Positions 1-8,344 of a DNA stretch of 64,000 nt are shown here, piece by piece. The notes beneath the pieces are model-generated. The model saw only the letters and a list, made by a program, of their open reading frames with translations, did not search any database and was not told the origin of the DNA. The translations under genes were made by a program, and so were the position numbers. Origin of the DNA: Halocatena pleomorpha (GTDB taxonomy: Archaea; Halobacteriota; Halobacteria; Halobacteriales; Haloarculaceae); NCBI RefSeq assembly GCF_003862495.1, contig NZ_RRCH01000010.1, positions 1 through 64,000 on the forward strand, in the 5' to 3' direction. Position 1 is the first letter of the stretch. Each line of letters opens with the position of its first letter.

Positions 1-486
1 TGAGAACCCCAGCGTCGGGTGGTGCTACACCCGGCGCGTTTCAGTGAACGCGCACGCGCTTCCGCGCCACTGGCGTCCTCGTTTATCGTTGCCTCCGCCA
101 TCACACATAAAGGTACTGATGTAACGAATAATGTCGTGTTGGACTAACAACTGTTCTTCAGTCAAATCCCGGCCGAAATGGGACCGAACTATCGGATCAG
201 GAAGCGTTCTGTCGGATGATATCGTACTGATAAGACCTAGTGCAATCCGAACCGTGCGGTCGCAGTGCGGTGGCGGAGGCGGAGCGGTCGCGGCGGCGGA
301 AGACGCAGGTGTAGTCACCGCGAGCGTCAGCGAGCGGCTTTTTTTAGTCTTCCCGCGAGCGCAGCGAGGGGGAGCCAGCGAGAGCTTGCTCTCGCGTTGC
401 AGGTTTTTTGCGTGAGGGTGGCCTCCGGCCACCCGAACGCAAAAAAGTGGGAGTCTTTTTTCCCTTCGGTGTCGAGCACTCAGTCG
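1..486. other. Gene-free region with strong stem-loops and a purine-rich patch
   Basis: No convincing coding frame is present. At the left edge (about 9-73) three adjacent hairpins occur: stems 16-21/28-33, 34-40/47-53 and 56-59/64-67, enclosed by CCAG at 9-12 and CTGG at 70-73. At about 315-400 the + strand is rich in repeated GCGAGCG-like words. A long inverted repeat at 404-446 pairs TTTTTTGCGT with ACGCAAAAAA and contains an inner GGTGGCC/GGCCACC stem. The role is unknown; it may be a 3' end from an upstream gene, a regulatory leader or a repeat sequence. Open frames here on both strands have low-complexity Arg/Ala/Pro composition and were not called. Confidence 0.6.
404..446. terminator. 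43-nt perfect-stem inverted repeat upstream of the MutS-family gene
   Basis: The arms TTTTTTGCGT (404-413) and ACGCAAAAAA (437-446) are perfect complements, with an inner GGGTGGCC...GGCCACCC stem. A GC-rich stem flanked by T and A runs resembles a bidirectional terminator or processing signal, about 40 nt before the start at 487. The terminator role is inferred. Confidence 0.4.
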
Positions 487-2487
487 ATGGAGTTGGAGAC
501 CGTTCCGGGCGTCGGCGCGAGAACCGCCGAGCAGTTGTCTGCGCTTGATGATCCCGAGCGTGCGCTCCGAGAGGGGGATGTGACGACGATCGCACGGGCA
601 CCGAACATCAGCGAGGGGCGCGCGGCCCGCATCGCTCGCAACGCCATCCGCGAGCGACACGGTGATCAGGCGGAGTTCCTCCAAACTGATCGCGCGCGCG
701 AGTTGTACCAGTCGGCGCTGTCGTTGCTCCAAGAGCGCGCCGTGACAGACCACGCCCGAAAACACCTCGAAACGCTGTATCCGAGCACCAGCCAGTCGCG
801 CATCGAAGAAGTCAGGGCGTTCGTAGCCGAGGCCATCGACCACGAACCGGGATCAGCAGTGCTTGCGGCGTTGTCGGACGTGTCGCCCATCGAGTCCCCC
901 ACCAACCTGCGAGTGCGAGAACGGTGTGTCGCAACTGCCGACGCCGAGACGTACGCCCGTGCCGAACAGCAGTTTCCAGCGCTATCAGTGGAACTGGTCG
1001 ATGACGCCCGCGACCTCTCCGAGTTGGCCCGTGGCTACTCAACAGTGATCGCAGTTGATGAAGCGTTTGCCGGACTGGATCTCGGAGAGAACGTGCGCGT
1101 ACGCCCTGACGCGTTCGATCAGATCGACGAGATCGTCCCCGAACGGCTGCTTTCGTTCTTCGCCACGAACCGGGACCGACTGCGCGCTGCCGCGTCGGTC
1201 CACGAGATCGCAGGACTCGATCCGCCGTGTGATCTCGATACACTCGATGACTGTCTCGATCGCTTGAACGGGGATGGAACGATCGCGGGAGACGAGGAAC
1301 TTGCCCGACTCCAACGCGCGCTTGACGATCTCGACGCGGTGATCGCCACCGCCGAACGCGTGGCAAACGACCAGTTGCGTGACGCGATCCAAGAACGCGA
1401 TGTCACCATCGAGGGGGCTGATCTCCTCTCACTCGTCGAACAGGGTGCGCGCGTCGATTCGTTGCTCGAACGTGAGCTATCCGAGGAGTTCACCGAAGCT
1501 GTCGAGGCGGCCCGAGAGCACCTGTGTGAGACGCTTGCCGTGGAGGAGTACGACGCTATCGCGGAGCGAGTGTTTCCGGATGAACCAGCGTTCCCAGTCG
1601 AACGACGCCCAGAAACCGTGTCGCAGCTCCGGACGGAGTTGACAGCTGCCCGTGATCGTCGAGCCGAACGATTGAAAGCTGATCTTGCGTCCGAGTTGTC
1701 CGTACTCCGCGACCCAGCCGAAACGCTCGTCGATCAAGCACTCGAACTCGATGTTAAACTCGCCGTATCACGGTTCACTCAAGAGTTCGACTGTACACTG
1801 CCCACCATCAACCACGACGGAACTGAAACCGGCGTTCACATCGAAGGTGGACGCTCTCCACTGCTCGACGTTCCGTTTCACGCGGTCGAACCGGTCGAGT
1901 ACACCGTTGAGGGCAACGCACTCCTCTCGGGCGTGAACAGTGGTGGCAAAACCTCATTGATCGATCTCGTCGGGTTCGTCGTGATCCTCGCCCAGATGGG
2001 GTTACCCGTTCCTGCTGTTCGTGCCCGACTCGAACGGTTCGATTCGCTGTACTACCAAGCCAAAAGCCAAGGAACCCTCGATGCGGGTGCGTTCGAGGCG
2101 ACGCTCCGCTCGTTTGGCGATCTCGTTGCCGGAACAGGGAACCGATTGATTCTCGTCGACGAACTAGAGAGCATCACCGAACCCGGAGCCAGCGCGAAGA
2201 TCATCGCTGGCATCCTCGGGGCACTAGACGAACAAGGGGCGACGAGCGTGTTCGTTTCCCATCTGGCCGAAGAGGTTCAGGCCGCTGCCGACATCGACGT
2301 GCAGATCGACGGGATCCAAGCCGTTGGACTCGTGGACGGCCAGTTAGAAGTCAACCGCTCGCCCGTCAAAGGCCGGCTGGCACGGTCGACGCCGGAACTC
2401 ATCGTCGAAAAGCTCGCTACCGACGACGAAACCGAACACCGATTTTACGAGCGATTGCTGGCACGGTTCGATGATGACACCGACTGA
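487..2487 (+). CDS. MutS-family DNA-binding ATPase with N-terminal helix-hairpin-helix (MutS-related, haloarchaeal type)
   Basis: A 666-residue protein that starts with a helix-hairpin-helix-like segment (VPGVGARTAEQL, about residues 5-16) and a second GRAARI-like element near 40-60. This suggests binding to structured DNA. The middle is a long, acidic, mostly helical lever region. The C-terminal third is the MutS ATPase core: Walker A GVNSGGKTS near residues 481-489, Walker B LILVDELES near 554, then a family-typical SVFVSHLAEE segment. It lacks the N-terminal mismatch-recognition domain of canonical MutS, so it belongs to the MutS2/MutS5-like or 'MutS-related' haloarchaeal group. The ATG at 487 was chosen because the frame upstream encodes low-complexity Arg/Ser-rich sequence and the HhH begins right after it. 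Role inferred: processing of recombination intermediates or DNA structures. No mutL lies nearby. Confidence 0.85.
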   Translation: MELETVPGVGARTAEQLSALDDPERALREGDVTTIARAPNISEGRAARIARNAIRERHGDQAEFLQTDRARELYQSALSLLQERAVTDHARKHLETLYPSTSQSRIEEVRAFVAEAIDHEPGSAVLAALSDVSPIESPTNLRVRERCVATADAETYARAEQQFPALSVELVDDARDLSELARGYSTVIAVDEAFAGLDLGENVRVRPDAFDQIDEIVPERLLSFFATNRDRLRAAASVHEIAGLDPPCDLDTLDDCLDRLNGDGTIAGDEELARLQRALDDLDAVIATAERVANDQLRDAIQERDVTIEGADLLSLVEQGARVDSLLERELSEEFTEAVEAAREHLCETLAVEEYDAIAERVFPDEPAFPVERRPETVSQLRTELTAARDRRAERLKADLASELSVLRDPAETLVDQALELDVKLAVSRFTQEFDCTLPTINHDGTETGVHIEGGRSPLLDVPFHAVEPVEYTVEGNALLSGVNSGGKTSLIDLVGFVVILAQMGLPVPAVRARLERFDSLYYQAKSQGTLDAGAFEATLRSFGDLVAGTGNRLILVDELESITEPGASAKIIAGILGALDEQGATSVFVSHLAEEVQAAADIDVQIDGIQAVGLVDGQLEVNRSPVKGRLARSTPELIVEKLATDDETEHRFYERLLARFDDDTD

Positions 2488-2619
2488 TCGACCCCCGAAA
2501 CGAATGATTTATATTGATTCAATCCTATTCCATAGGAAAAAATATCGTACCAAATAAGTTTGGTTGGAGTTAGTACTGAGGGAGTTATACCTCCCCACTC
2601 AATAGCCAGTACCATCATC

Positions 2620-4029
2620 ATGGGAGAACGAGAAACATGGATTTCACGGGCAGGATTCATCTTCGCAGCCGTCGGCAGCGCTGTCGGTCTTGGAAACATC
2701 TGGCGGTTTCCGTGGCTGGCCGCACAGAACGGCGGTAGCGCGTTTCTACTCGTGTATTTGGTCATCGTGCTTGGTGTCGGCGTGCCGGGACTGCTGGCGT
2801 CGTTCGTCATCGGCCGTCGTTCCAAACGGAACCCAGTAGGCGCGTTCAAATCACTCGGAGGAGGGCGCGGCTGGGCGGCACTGGGCGGACTCTGCGTTGT
2901 CACGTCGATCGTGCTCATTTCGTTTTACACCGTCGTCGGTGGGTGGATCCTCCGGTATCTCTTCGAGAGTTTCACAGGTGCATACTTCACCCAACCGGCA
3001 GCCCATTTCAACAGCATCGCTTTCGGCACGCACGCGTTCCTCTATCAGGCGTTCTTTTTGCTCTTGACCGTCGGTATCGTCATGGCGGGTGTTCGAAAGG
3101 GGATCGAGGCGACGACCAAACTCATGACACCGGGAATTATACTACTTCTCGGGGGGTTGGCAGTGTGGGCGTTCTTCCAACCCGACACCGCTGGCGGGTA
3201 CGAATTTTATCTCGCATTCGATGTGCAGTATCTCGCTGATAACTTCCTCAGCGTGTTGAGCGCAGCGGCCGGACAGGCGCTCTTCACGCTCTCGATTGGC
3301 AGCGGAACGATGCTCACGTACGCTTCCTACCTCGAAGAGGATCGGTCGTTACCAGCGGACGGGTCGATCATTGCCCTGTTGAATCTCGGTGTCGGTGTGC
3401 TTGCGGGATTTGTCGTCTTTCCCCTGCTGTTCGCGTTTGTGGGTGAACCGACCAGTGGCGGTACTGGTGCGCTGTTCGTGAGCATCGCGGGCGCGTTCGC
3501 TACCCTTCCAGGGGGTCGGCTCATTGGCGGGGTGTTCTTTTTCACAATCCTGTTGGCAGCGTTGTCGAGTTCGATCAGCATGCTCGAAATTCCCGTTGCG
3601 TATCTCGTCGATGAGTTCGAGTACGATCGTCCGCGTGCTACGGGAGGGCTGTTCGTACTGGTCTTGGGTGCGGGCGCGATCAACGCGTTCGATTCGAACG
3701 TGTTCGAAATCGTCGCTGGCCCGATTGTGAACCAACTCCTCACACTCGGACTCATCGGCTTCATGCTCTACGCCGCGTGGATACTCGGTGATGAAGCCGT
3801 CGAGGAGTTCACAAAGGGAGGTGGGCCGATCGCGCGAGCGGTCGGCGTGCCGTGGCGGTACACTATTGGAACGATCCTTCCGCTGTTCCTGCTGTTCTCG
3901 TTCTATACGAACGTCATCGATCTCCTCGGAATCTCTCTTCCACCGGTGGCGGTGGTGGGATTGACAGTCCTCACCGGTTTCCCAGTCACTGGGTCGCTCT
4001 TTCAGGCCGGCCGCCCGAACAACGATTAG
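2620..4029 (+). CDS. SNF-family (neurotransmitter:sodium symporter) transporter
   Basis: A 469-residue, highly hydrophobic protein with about 11-12 membrane segments. Its N-terminus has the family signature: ISRAGFIFAAVGSAVGLG followed by NIWRFPW, the unwound TM1 region that binds Na+ and substrate. Later segments also fit the LeuT fold, such as the SIGSGTMLTYASY stretch of TM6-7. Prokaryotic members move amino acids or other small organic solutes into the cell with Na+. The substrate cannot be read from sequence. The ATG at 2620 sits immediately before the conserved TM1; an upstream in-frame start at 2560 would add 20 residues without family features. It stands alone, 132 nt after the MutS-family gene, with AT-rich sequence (2500-2560) as probable promoter region. 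Confidence 0.9.
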   Translation: MGERETWISRAGFIFAAVGSAVGLGNIWRFPWLAAQNGGSAFLLVYLVIVLGVGVPGLLASFVIGRRSKRNPVGAFKSLGGGRGWAALGGLCVVTSIVLISFYTVVGGWILRYLFESFTGAYFTQPAAHFNSIAFGTHAFLYQAFFLLLTVGIVMAGVRKGIEATTKLMTPGIILLLGGLAVWAFFQPDTAGGYEFYLAFDVQYLADNFLSVLSAAAGQALFTLSIGSGTMLTYASYLEEDRSLPADGSIIALLNLGVGVLAGFVVFPLLFAFVGEPTSGGTGALFVSIAGAFATLPGGRLIGGVFFFTILLAALSSSISMLEIPVAYLVDEFEYDRPRATGGLFVLVLGAGAINAFDSNVFEIVAGPIVNQLLTLGLIGFMLYAAWILGDEAVEEFTKGGGPIARAVGVPWRYTIGTILPLFLLFSFYTNVIDLLGISLPPVAVVGLTVLTGFPVTGSLFQAGRPNND

Positions 4030-4077
4030 CGCCTGTTCGTTCGCGCAACCAGACCGGGATCACGACGCACAGAATAG

Positions 4078-4550
4078 AATGGTGTTCTATCTTGTTTCAA
4101 GGAGAGAGTCCCGTCGTTCACGGCGTTGACGAGAGGCGATGCGTCTCGTTCGCACAGCAGAACGCTTCGCGTTCTGCGGACGGGCGTGAATCCAACATGG
4201 ATGTTCCGTTTCTGCCGTCACTGGTTGGCCCCCAAACGTTTCGCCCACGCCATGACACACGCAGTATCACGGGTTCCGCCATCTCCCTACCGGTAGGCCA
4301 CTGGGGGAGACGGGCCGCACTCCACCCATGTTTGCGGTGCGCGGGAAGCCCGGTCAAAAGGTGTGAACCGCGCGGTGATGACTCGCTTGCGGATGGGAGC
4401 GCTCGTGACAGCGCCGCAAGACGCTCCCGGTTGAGGGTCGAACCCCGCCCCGCCGACACCGGGAAAGTCAGTCTTGGAACCTACTCGGCACCGGGCCGGG
4501 GCTCCCCCTGTGTAAGGAAGCCCCGCCGTTTACGGCGGGGAGGATGTCAC
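4078..4550 (+). mobile_element. Decayed right end of an IS200/IS605-type (TnpB/IS1341-like) element
   Basis: The right boundary has the form I know from haloarchaeal IS200/IS605-type elements: a GTAAGGAAG lead-in, a GC hairpin (CCCCGCCGT 4521-4529 with ACGGCGGGG 4532-4540), then AGGATGTCAC at 4541-4550. The interior holds several strong hairpins: GCAGAACGC/GCGTTCTGC at 4157-4177 and ACGAGA/TCTCGT at 4129-4149. No TnpB reading frame survives; translation in all frames shows neither the Cys4 zinc ribbon nor the RuvC acidic motifs. The left boundary is uncertain. This may be a TnpB remnant or a non-autonomous derivative (PATE-like). The identification of the right end is from memory of related ends, not from a search. 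Confidence 0.55.
4360..4550 (+). ncRNA. Candidate omega-RNA (TnpB guide scaffold) 3' part
   Basis: In TnpB elements the guide RNA scaffold overlaps the tnpB 3' end and stops at the right end of the element, so its guide would begin at the flank after 4550. The last 190 bases here are GC-rich and contain several potential stems, ending with the 4521-4540 hairpin. Without a nearby tnpB it would need one in trans. No expression evidence; inferred from position and structure only. Confidence 0.3.
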
Positions 4551-4598
4551 TCGTCATTCTCACACTGCCGCTCTGCTGGTTGCTGCTTTCTCCGTTCC

Positions 4599-5006
4599 TT
4601 ACTCATCGCTCCAAATCGCGTATACACCGTACACGAAGCCGACGGCTGTGCCTTCCGTCACACTACTCGGAAGGACAATTATGACCTTCGCATCGCCTGT
4701 TACCAGTACAGAGTGTTGAACGACTACCCCCGAAAGCGTGAGAACGACAGCGCCGATGATACTCCAGATAGCGATACTCACGGCCTGTTCACCTCCATAG
4801 TCGCTTTTCACCAGCCAGTATCCGGCACAAAGTAACCCCATCGAGAGACCCAACGGGAACAGGATGCCAGAAACGACCGGAAACCTATGCGCGTCCTCAA
4901 TCAGGTGATCAAGGTGGGCAAGCCCAGTTACTAGTCCGAGACTGCCGATGATCATCCCACACGCCCAGCGTTGCGACGTGGGTGTTCCAGGCAGCTGATT
5001 GCTCAT
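4599..5006 (-). CDS. Four-helix membrane protein, probably a truncated sensor histidine kinase input module
   Basis: A 135-residue protein with four predicted membrane segments (about 14-32, 44-66, 73-97, 107-131) separated by short acidic loops. It stops right after the last helix (YAIWSDE). The topology and order resemble the N-terminal membrane part of haloarchaeal histidine kinases, which then continue with a charged linker and kinase domain. After the stop, another frame reads a charged stretch (KERRKQQPAERQ), which looks like a kinase linker. About 30 bases later the mobile-element end (4550) is reached. I infer that a kinase gene was truncated by that element, leaving only the membrane module. 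A free-standing membrane protein is the alternative. Confidence 0.6.
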   Translation of the reverse strand: MSNQLPGTPTSQRWACGMIIGSLGLVTGLAHLDHLIEDAHRFPVVSGILFPLGLSMGLLCAGYWLVKSDYGGEQAVSIAIWSIIGAVVLTLSGVVVQHSVLVTGDAKVIIVLPSSVTEGTAVGFVYGVYAIWSDE

Positions 5007-5059
5007 ACTGCGTTAATATGTGATCGGAAAATATTATATTACTGATTGATAGACAGTCC

Positions 5060-5782
5060 TTACCACTCATCACAGAAATTCTGTGTCGCGTACACCCGCT
5101 CGTCACCGATGTAGACGCCGATACCCTGACTGTCCCACCGACCGGTGAGGATGTTCTCACGGTGTCCTTTCGAGTTCATCCAGCCAGTGACGATCCGCTC
5201 TACGAGTTCGTCGGCGTCGGTGGCACCGACAAGACCGACGTACGCGAGATTCTCACCAACAGCCCGACACGTTCTCGGATACAGGCTCCCTAACCGGTCA
5301 TCAGGCCGTTCCCCTTCGGGACTGACGTGGCTGAAATATCCCCGTTCGGCCATGTCGTAGCTGTAGGTCCGGCCGATGCTGGCGATTTCGTCGTTGTGAT
5401 CAAGGCGAGAGAGGTTATTTTCTGATCTGATCGTATTGATTTGATCGTGAATACGCGCTTCGATCGTCTCGGAGTGTATCGATGTCTCGCTGGTGTTGAA
5501 GCGCGTAGAACCCGGATCCGACGTGCGTGGTTCACCCTCGTTCACGGCGTCGCCGGCAGCGTGGCGTGGTGTCTGGTCGGGGTTGAGTTTCGTATCGACT
5601 GGCAGTTCCCACACGAGCGGCCAGTCTGGGAGTGGCTCCGGCGTGTCTATGGCTCCGCTGTCTGTCTGAGCGATGTCGACCGCTCCCAGCGAGACGGCCA
5701 CTGAGAGCAGCACCGACACTAGGACGATACTGAACAGAATACGCATCGCGACACCGACAAATCGATCGATCGGTTGGCGCAT
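5060..5782 (-). CDS. Exported or membrane-anchored CAP (SCP/PR1) domain protein
   Basis: A 240-residue protein with an N-terminal hydrophobic segment (about 12-36), either signal peptide or anchor. A Pro/Asp-rich linker follows to about residue 100, then a CAP domain with its typical order: the helix IHDQINTIRSENNLSRLDHN, then YFSHVSPEGERPDDRL, the VGENLAY motif, the WMNSKGHRENIL motif and the closing strand VYATQNFC. The two His residues that often form the CAP cavity (in SHVSP and GHREN) are present. Bacterial and archaeal CAP proteins are usually outside the cell; their biochemical role is poorly known (lipid binding or protease-like in some). The gene lies between the truncated membrane module and galactonate dehydratase, same strand, 121 nt after the latter. 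Confidence 0.85.
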   Translation of the reverse strand: MRQPIDRFVGVAMRILFSIVLVSVLLSVAVSLGAVDIAQTDSGAIDTPEPLPDWPLVWELPVDTKLNPDQTPRHAAGDAVNEGEPRTSDPGSTRFNTSETSIHSETIEARIHDQINTIRSENNLSRLDHNDEIASIGRTYSYDMAERGYFSHVSPEGERPDDRLGSLYPRTCRAVGENLAYVGLVGATDADELVERIVTGWMNSKGHRENILTGRWDSQGIGVYIGDERVYATQNFCDEW

Positions 5783-5903
5783 AGCTACTACTCCCTCAGT
5801 GGAGATCGTTCCGCATCAGATCGACACCGAAACAACTGTACCAGGCGGGATGTGGCTGTACGCTCCATGGAACGGATTCGCTCCGCTCCTCCTTAGAACC
5901 CGG

Positions 5904-7055
5904 TTACCACTCCGCAATGCTTCCATCGGGATGCTCCCAGACTGGATTATGCCAGTCGACAGCTTCCTGTGCGCGTTCGCGCACCGTCTCCTCGTCAATA
6001 CGGATGCCAAGTCCCGGCTCGGTCGGCAGATCGATGTACCCCGCCTCATACTCGAACAAAGTCGGATCAGTCAGATATTCGGTTTCGTCGCTGCCTTCGT
6101 TGTAGTGGATATCGAGACTCTGTTCTTGGATGAGAGCGTTGGGTGAGGTTGCGTCCACCTGAACACACGACGCCAACGCGATCGGTCCGAGCGGACAGTG
6201 TGGTGCAATAGCCACGTCGTACGCCTCGGCCATAGCGGCGATCTTGTGCACCTCAGTGATGCCACCAGCGTGGCTGAGATCAGGCTGAATCAGATCAACA
6301 ACGCCCTGTTCGAGAAGGTCTTTGAAATCCCACCGCGAGAACATGCGTTCGCCAGTGGCGATAGGCGTCGTCGTACACGCAGCGAGCGCCGGAAGCGCTT
6401 CCTCGTGTTCCGGAAGCACAGGCTCTTCGATGAACATCGGATCATAGGGATCCAGTGCTTCCACGAGGCGTTTGGCCATCGATTTCGAAACCCGACCGTG
6501 GAAGTCGACGGCGATGTCGACGCTCTCACCAACGGCGTCCCGGACCTCGGCAAGCCGTTGTACTGCGTCATCGACTACGGCAGGGGTGTCAATGTGGCGA
6601 ACCGTCGCCGTTCCGTTCATCTTGAGCGCGGTGAAGCCGGCGTCAACCTTCTCACGGGCGGCCCGTCCCACTTCGGACGGCTCATCGCCGCCGATCCACT
6701 GATACACTCGAACGCGATCCCGTGCTCGTCCACCGAGCAGTTCGTAGACGGGAGCGCCGTACTGTTTGCCCTTGATGTCCCAGAGGGCCTGATCGATCCC
6801 AGCGATCGCTGACATCAACACGGGACCACCTCGGTAGAAGCCGCCGCGATACATCGTCTGCCAGTGTTTCTCGATGTGGCGGGGGTCAGCCCCGAGCAGA
6901 TAGGTGTCCATCAGTTCCTCAACGGCGCTCCGGACGGATTTCGCTCGTCCCTCGACGATCGGTTCTCCCCACCCAACGAGACCCGTATCCGTCGATATCT
7001 TGAGAAACAGCCATCGTGGCGGTACCTCAAACAGCTCGTACTCAACGATCTCCAT
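5904..7055 (-). CDS. dgoD: D-galactonate dehydratase-type enolase-superfamily enzyme
   Basis: A 383-residue enolase-superfamily protein that dehydrates a sugar acid, likely D-galactonate to 2-keto-3-deoxygalactonate. Metal ligands and catalytic residues fall where expected: ALKMNGT (near 148), VDFHGR with D184 and H186, FIEEP with E210/E211, ATGERMFSRWDF with E236, and the acid/base H286 in IAPHCPLGP. The order and spacing match the E. coli DgoD set within one residue. The ATG at 7055 gives the family's usual length and starts on the first strand (MEIVEYELFEVPPRW). An upstream ATG at 7100 would add 15 residues. It is divergent from orc1/cdc6. No other galactose-pathway gene is in the window, so the exact sugar acid remains open. 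Confidence 0.85.
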   Translation of the reverse strand: MEIVEYELFEVPPRWLFLKISTDTGLVGWGEPIVEGRAKSVRSAVEELMDTYLLGADPRHIEKHWQTMYRGGFYRGGPVLMSAIAGIDQALWDIKGKQYGAPVYELLGGRARDRVRVYQWIGGDEPSEVGRAAREKVDAGFTALKMNGTATVRHIDTPAVVDDAVQRLAEVRDAVGESVDIAVDFHGRVSKSMAKRLVEALDPYDPMFIEEPVLPEHEEALPALAACTTTPIATGERMFSRWDFKDLLEQGVVDLIQPDLSHAGGITEVHKIAAMAEAYDVAIAPHCPLGPIALASCVQVDATSPNALIQEQSLDIHYNEGSDETEYLTDPTLFEYEAGYIDLPTEPGLGIRIDEETVRERAQEAVDWHNPVWEHPDGSIAEW

Positions 7056-7187
7056 TTGGAGATCGTACGGACGCGAACGGATAACGCGTTTGGTGTTCAT
7101 CGACAAATACGAGCTGTCGCGGTCGAAGCCGTTCTGATCGGCTTGCGCCCAATCCTTATGTGTACTCGCAGGTGAGATGGATGTGGA

Positions 7188-8309
7188 ATGTCGGACGAGG
7201 AGATGCTGTCGTGGGACGAAACCGTGTTTCGAGACGAACACGTCTTTGAGATCGACTACGTCCCCGAAACCTTCCCCCACCGGGAGGAACAAACACGACA
7301 GCTCCAGTACGCCTTGCGGCCCGCAGTCCGGGGATCACGCCCGCTGAACGTGATGGTTCGAGGACCATCAGGAACAGGAAAAACCACAGCGTTACAGCTT
7401 CTCGCGTCCGAGCTTCAGGCTCAATCGAACGTAAACGTTGCACACGTGAACTGTCAGGTTGATTCAACCCGATATGCGGTTTTCTCGCGGTTGTTCGAGG
7501 AGATGTTCGAGTACGAACCGCCAGCGAGCGGGATTTCATTCAAAAAGCTGTTCGGACAGATAACTGACCGCCTCGTCGAACAAGAGGAAGTGCTCGTCGT
7601 CGCGCTCGACGACGTGAACTACCTGTTTTATGAGAGTGAGGCGTCGGACACGCTCTATTCACTCTTACGCGCACACGAAGCCCACACCGGTGCGAAGATC
7701 GGTGTGATTCTCGTCTCCTCGGATTTGGATCTCGACATCATCGAAGAACTCGATACGCGTGTTCAGAGCGTGTTCCGGCCCGAGGAAGTGTACTTTCCGC
7801 GGTATGACGAGCCGGAGATAATTGATATTTTACAGGAACGGGTCGACCGTGGATTTCACGAGGGCGTTGCCGGGGCGGACATCCTTGATCAAGTGGCGAA
7901 GCTCACCGCCAAGACAGGTGGAGACATCAGGGTGGGAATCGATCTCCTCCGACGGGCTGGGTTGAACGCCGAACTGCGCGCCAGCACCACAGTCGATATC
8001 GAAGATGTCGACCGAGCGTACGATAAATCGAAGTACGTCCACCTCTCTCGCCGCCTGCGAGATCTCAGCGATACCGAAATCGCGCTCATCAAAGCGATCG
8101 CAGAGCACGACGGCGAGCGGGCGGGTGTGGTGTACGAATCCTTCGAAGAGCGAACTGGACTGGGCTACACCCGATACTCAGAACTCATTAACAAACTCGA
8201 CCAGCTTGATCTCATCGACGCGGAGTACACGAGTGTCGACGGGCGCGGACGGTCGCGCAAACTGTCGCTAACGTACGAGGAATCCGCTGTGCTCGAACGA
8301 ATCGAGTAA
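7188..8309 (+). CDS. orc: Orc1/Cdc6-family replication initiator
   Basis: A 373-residue AAA+ protein: Walker A GPSGTGKTTA near residue 60, Walker B LVVALDDVNYLF near 138, sensor 1 at VILVSSDLD, and sensor 2 GGDIRVGIDLLRRA near 245. A C-terminal winged helix (about 285-373, DLSDTEIALIKAIAEHDGER onward) would bind origin recognition boxes. Haloarchaea carry many paralogues, only some of which control an origin. The intergenic space to dgoD is short (132 nt), not AT-rich, and shows no origin-box repeats or long G-run that I recognise, so it may be an orphan paralogue. The ATG at 7188 lies about 28 nt after an AATCCTTATG stretch, consistent with a leaderless mRNA. Confidence 0.9.
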   Translation: MSDEEMLSWDETVFRDEHVFEIDYVPETFPHREEQTRQLQYALRPAVRGSRPLNVMVRGPSGTGKTTALQLLASELQAQSNVNVAHVNCQVDSTRYAVFSRLFEEMFEYEPPASGISFKKLFGQITDRLVEQEEVLVVALDDVNYLFYESEASDTLYSLLRAHEAHTGAKIGVILVSSDLDLDIIEELDTRVQSVFRPEEVYFPRYDEPEIIDILQERVDRGFHEGVAGADILDQVAKLTAKTGGDIRVGIDLLRRAGLNAELRASTTVDIEDVDRAYDKSKYVHLSRRLRDLSDTEIALIKAIAEHDGERAGVVYESFEERTGLGYTRYSELINKLDQLDLIDAEYTSVDGRGRSRKLSLTYEESAVLERIE

Positions 8310-8344
8310 CCCACGACGAAGTGCCGTGCAACCACGAGAAGGAA

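Noticed and set aside
4434-4460. T-arm-like GGGTCGAACCCC, possible tRNA
   Set aside because: The loop has four bases, not seven, and no acceptor, D or anticodon arms surround it.
3852-4835. A 327-codon plus-strand frame covering the IS remnant
   Set aside because: It starts inside the symporter gene in another phase and reads through hairpins and the element end; no TnpB motif is found in it.
6900-7190. Replication origin beside orc1/cdc6
   Set aside because: The region is mostly the dgoD coding sequence, GC-rich, with no repeated recognition boxes.
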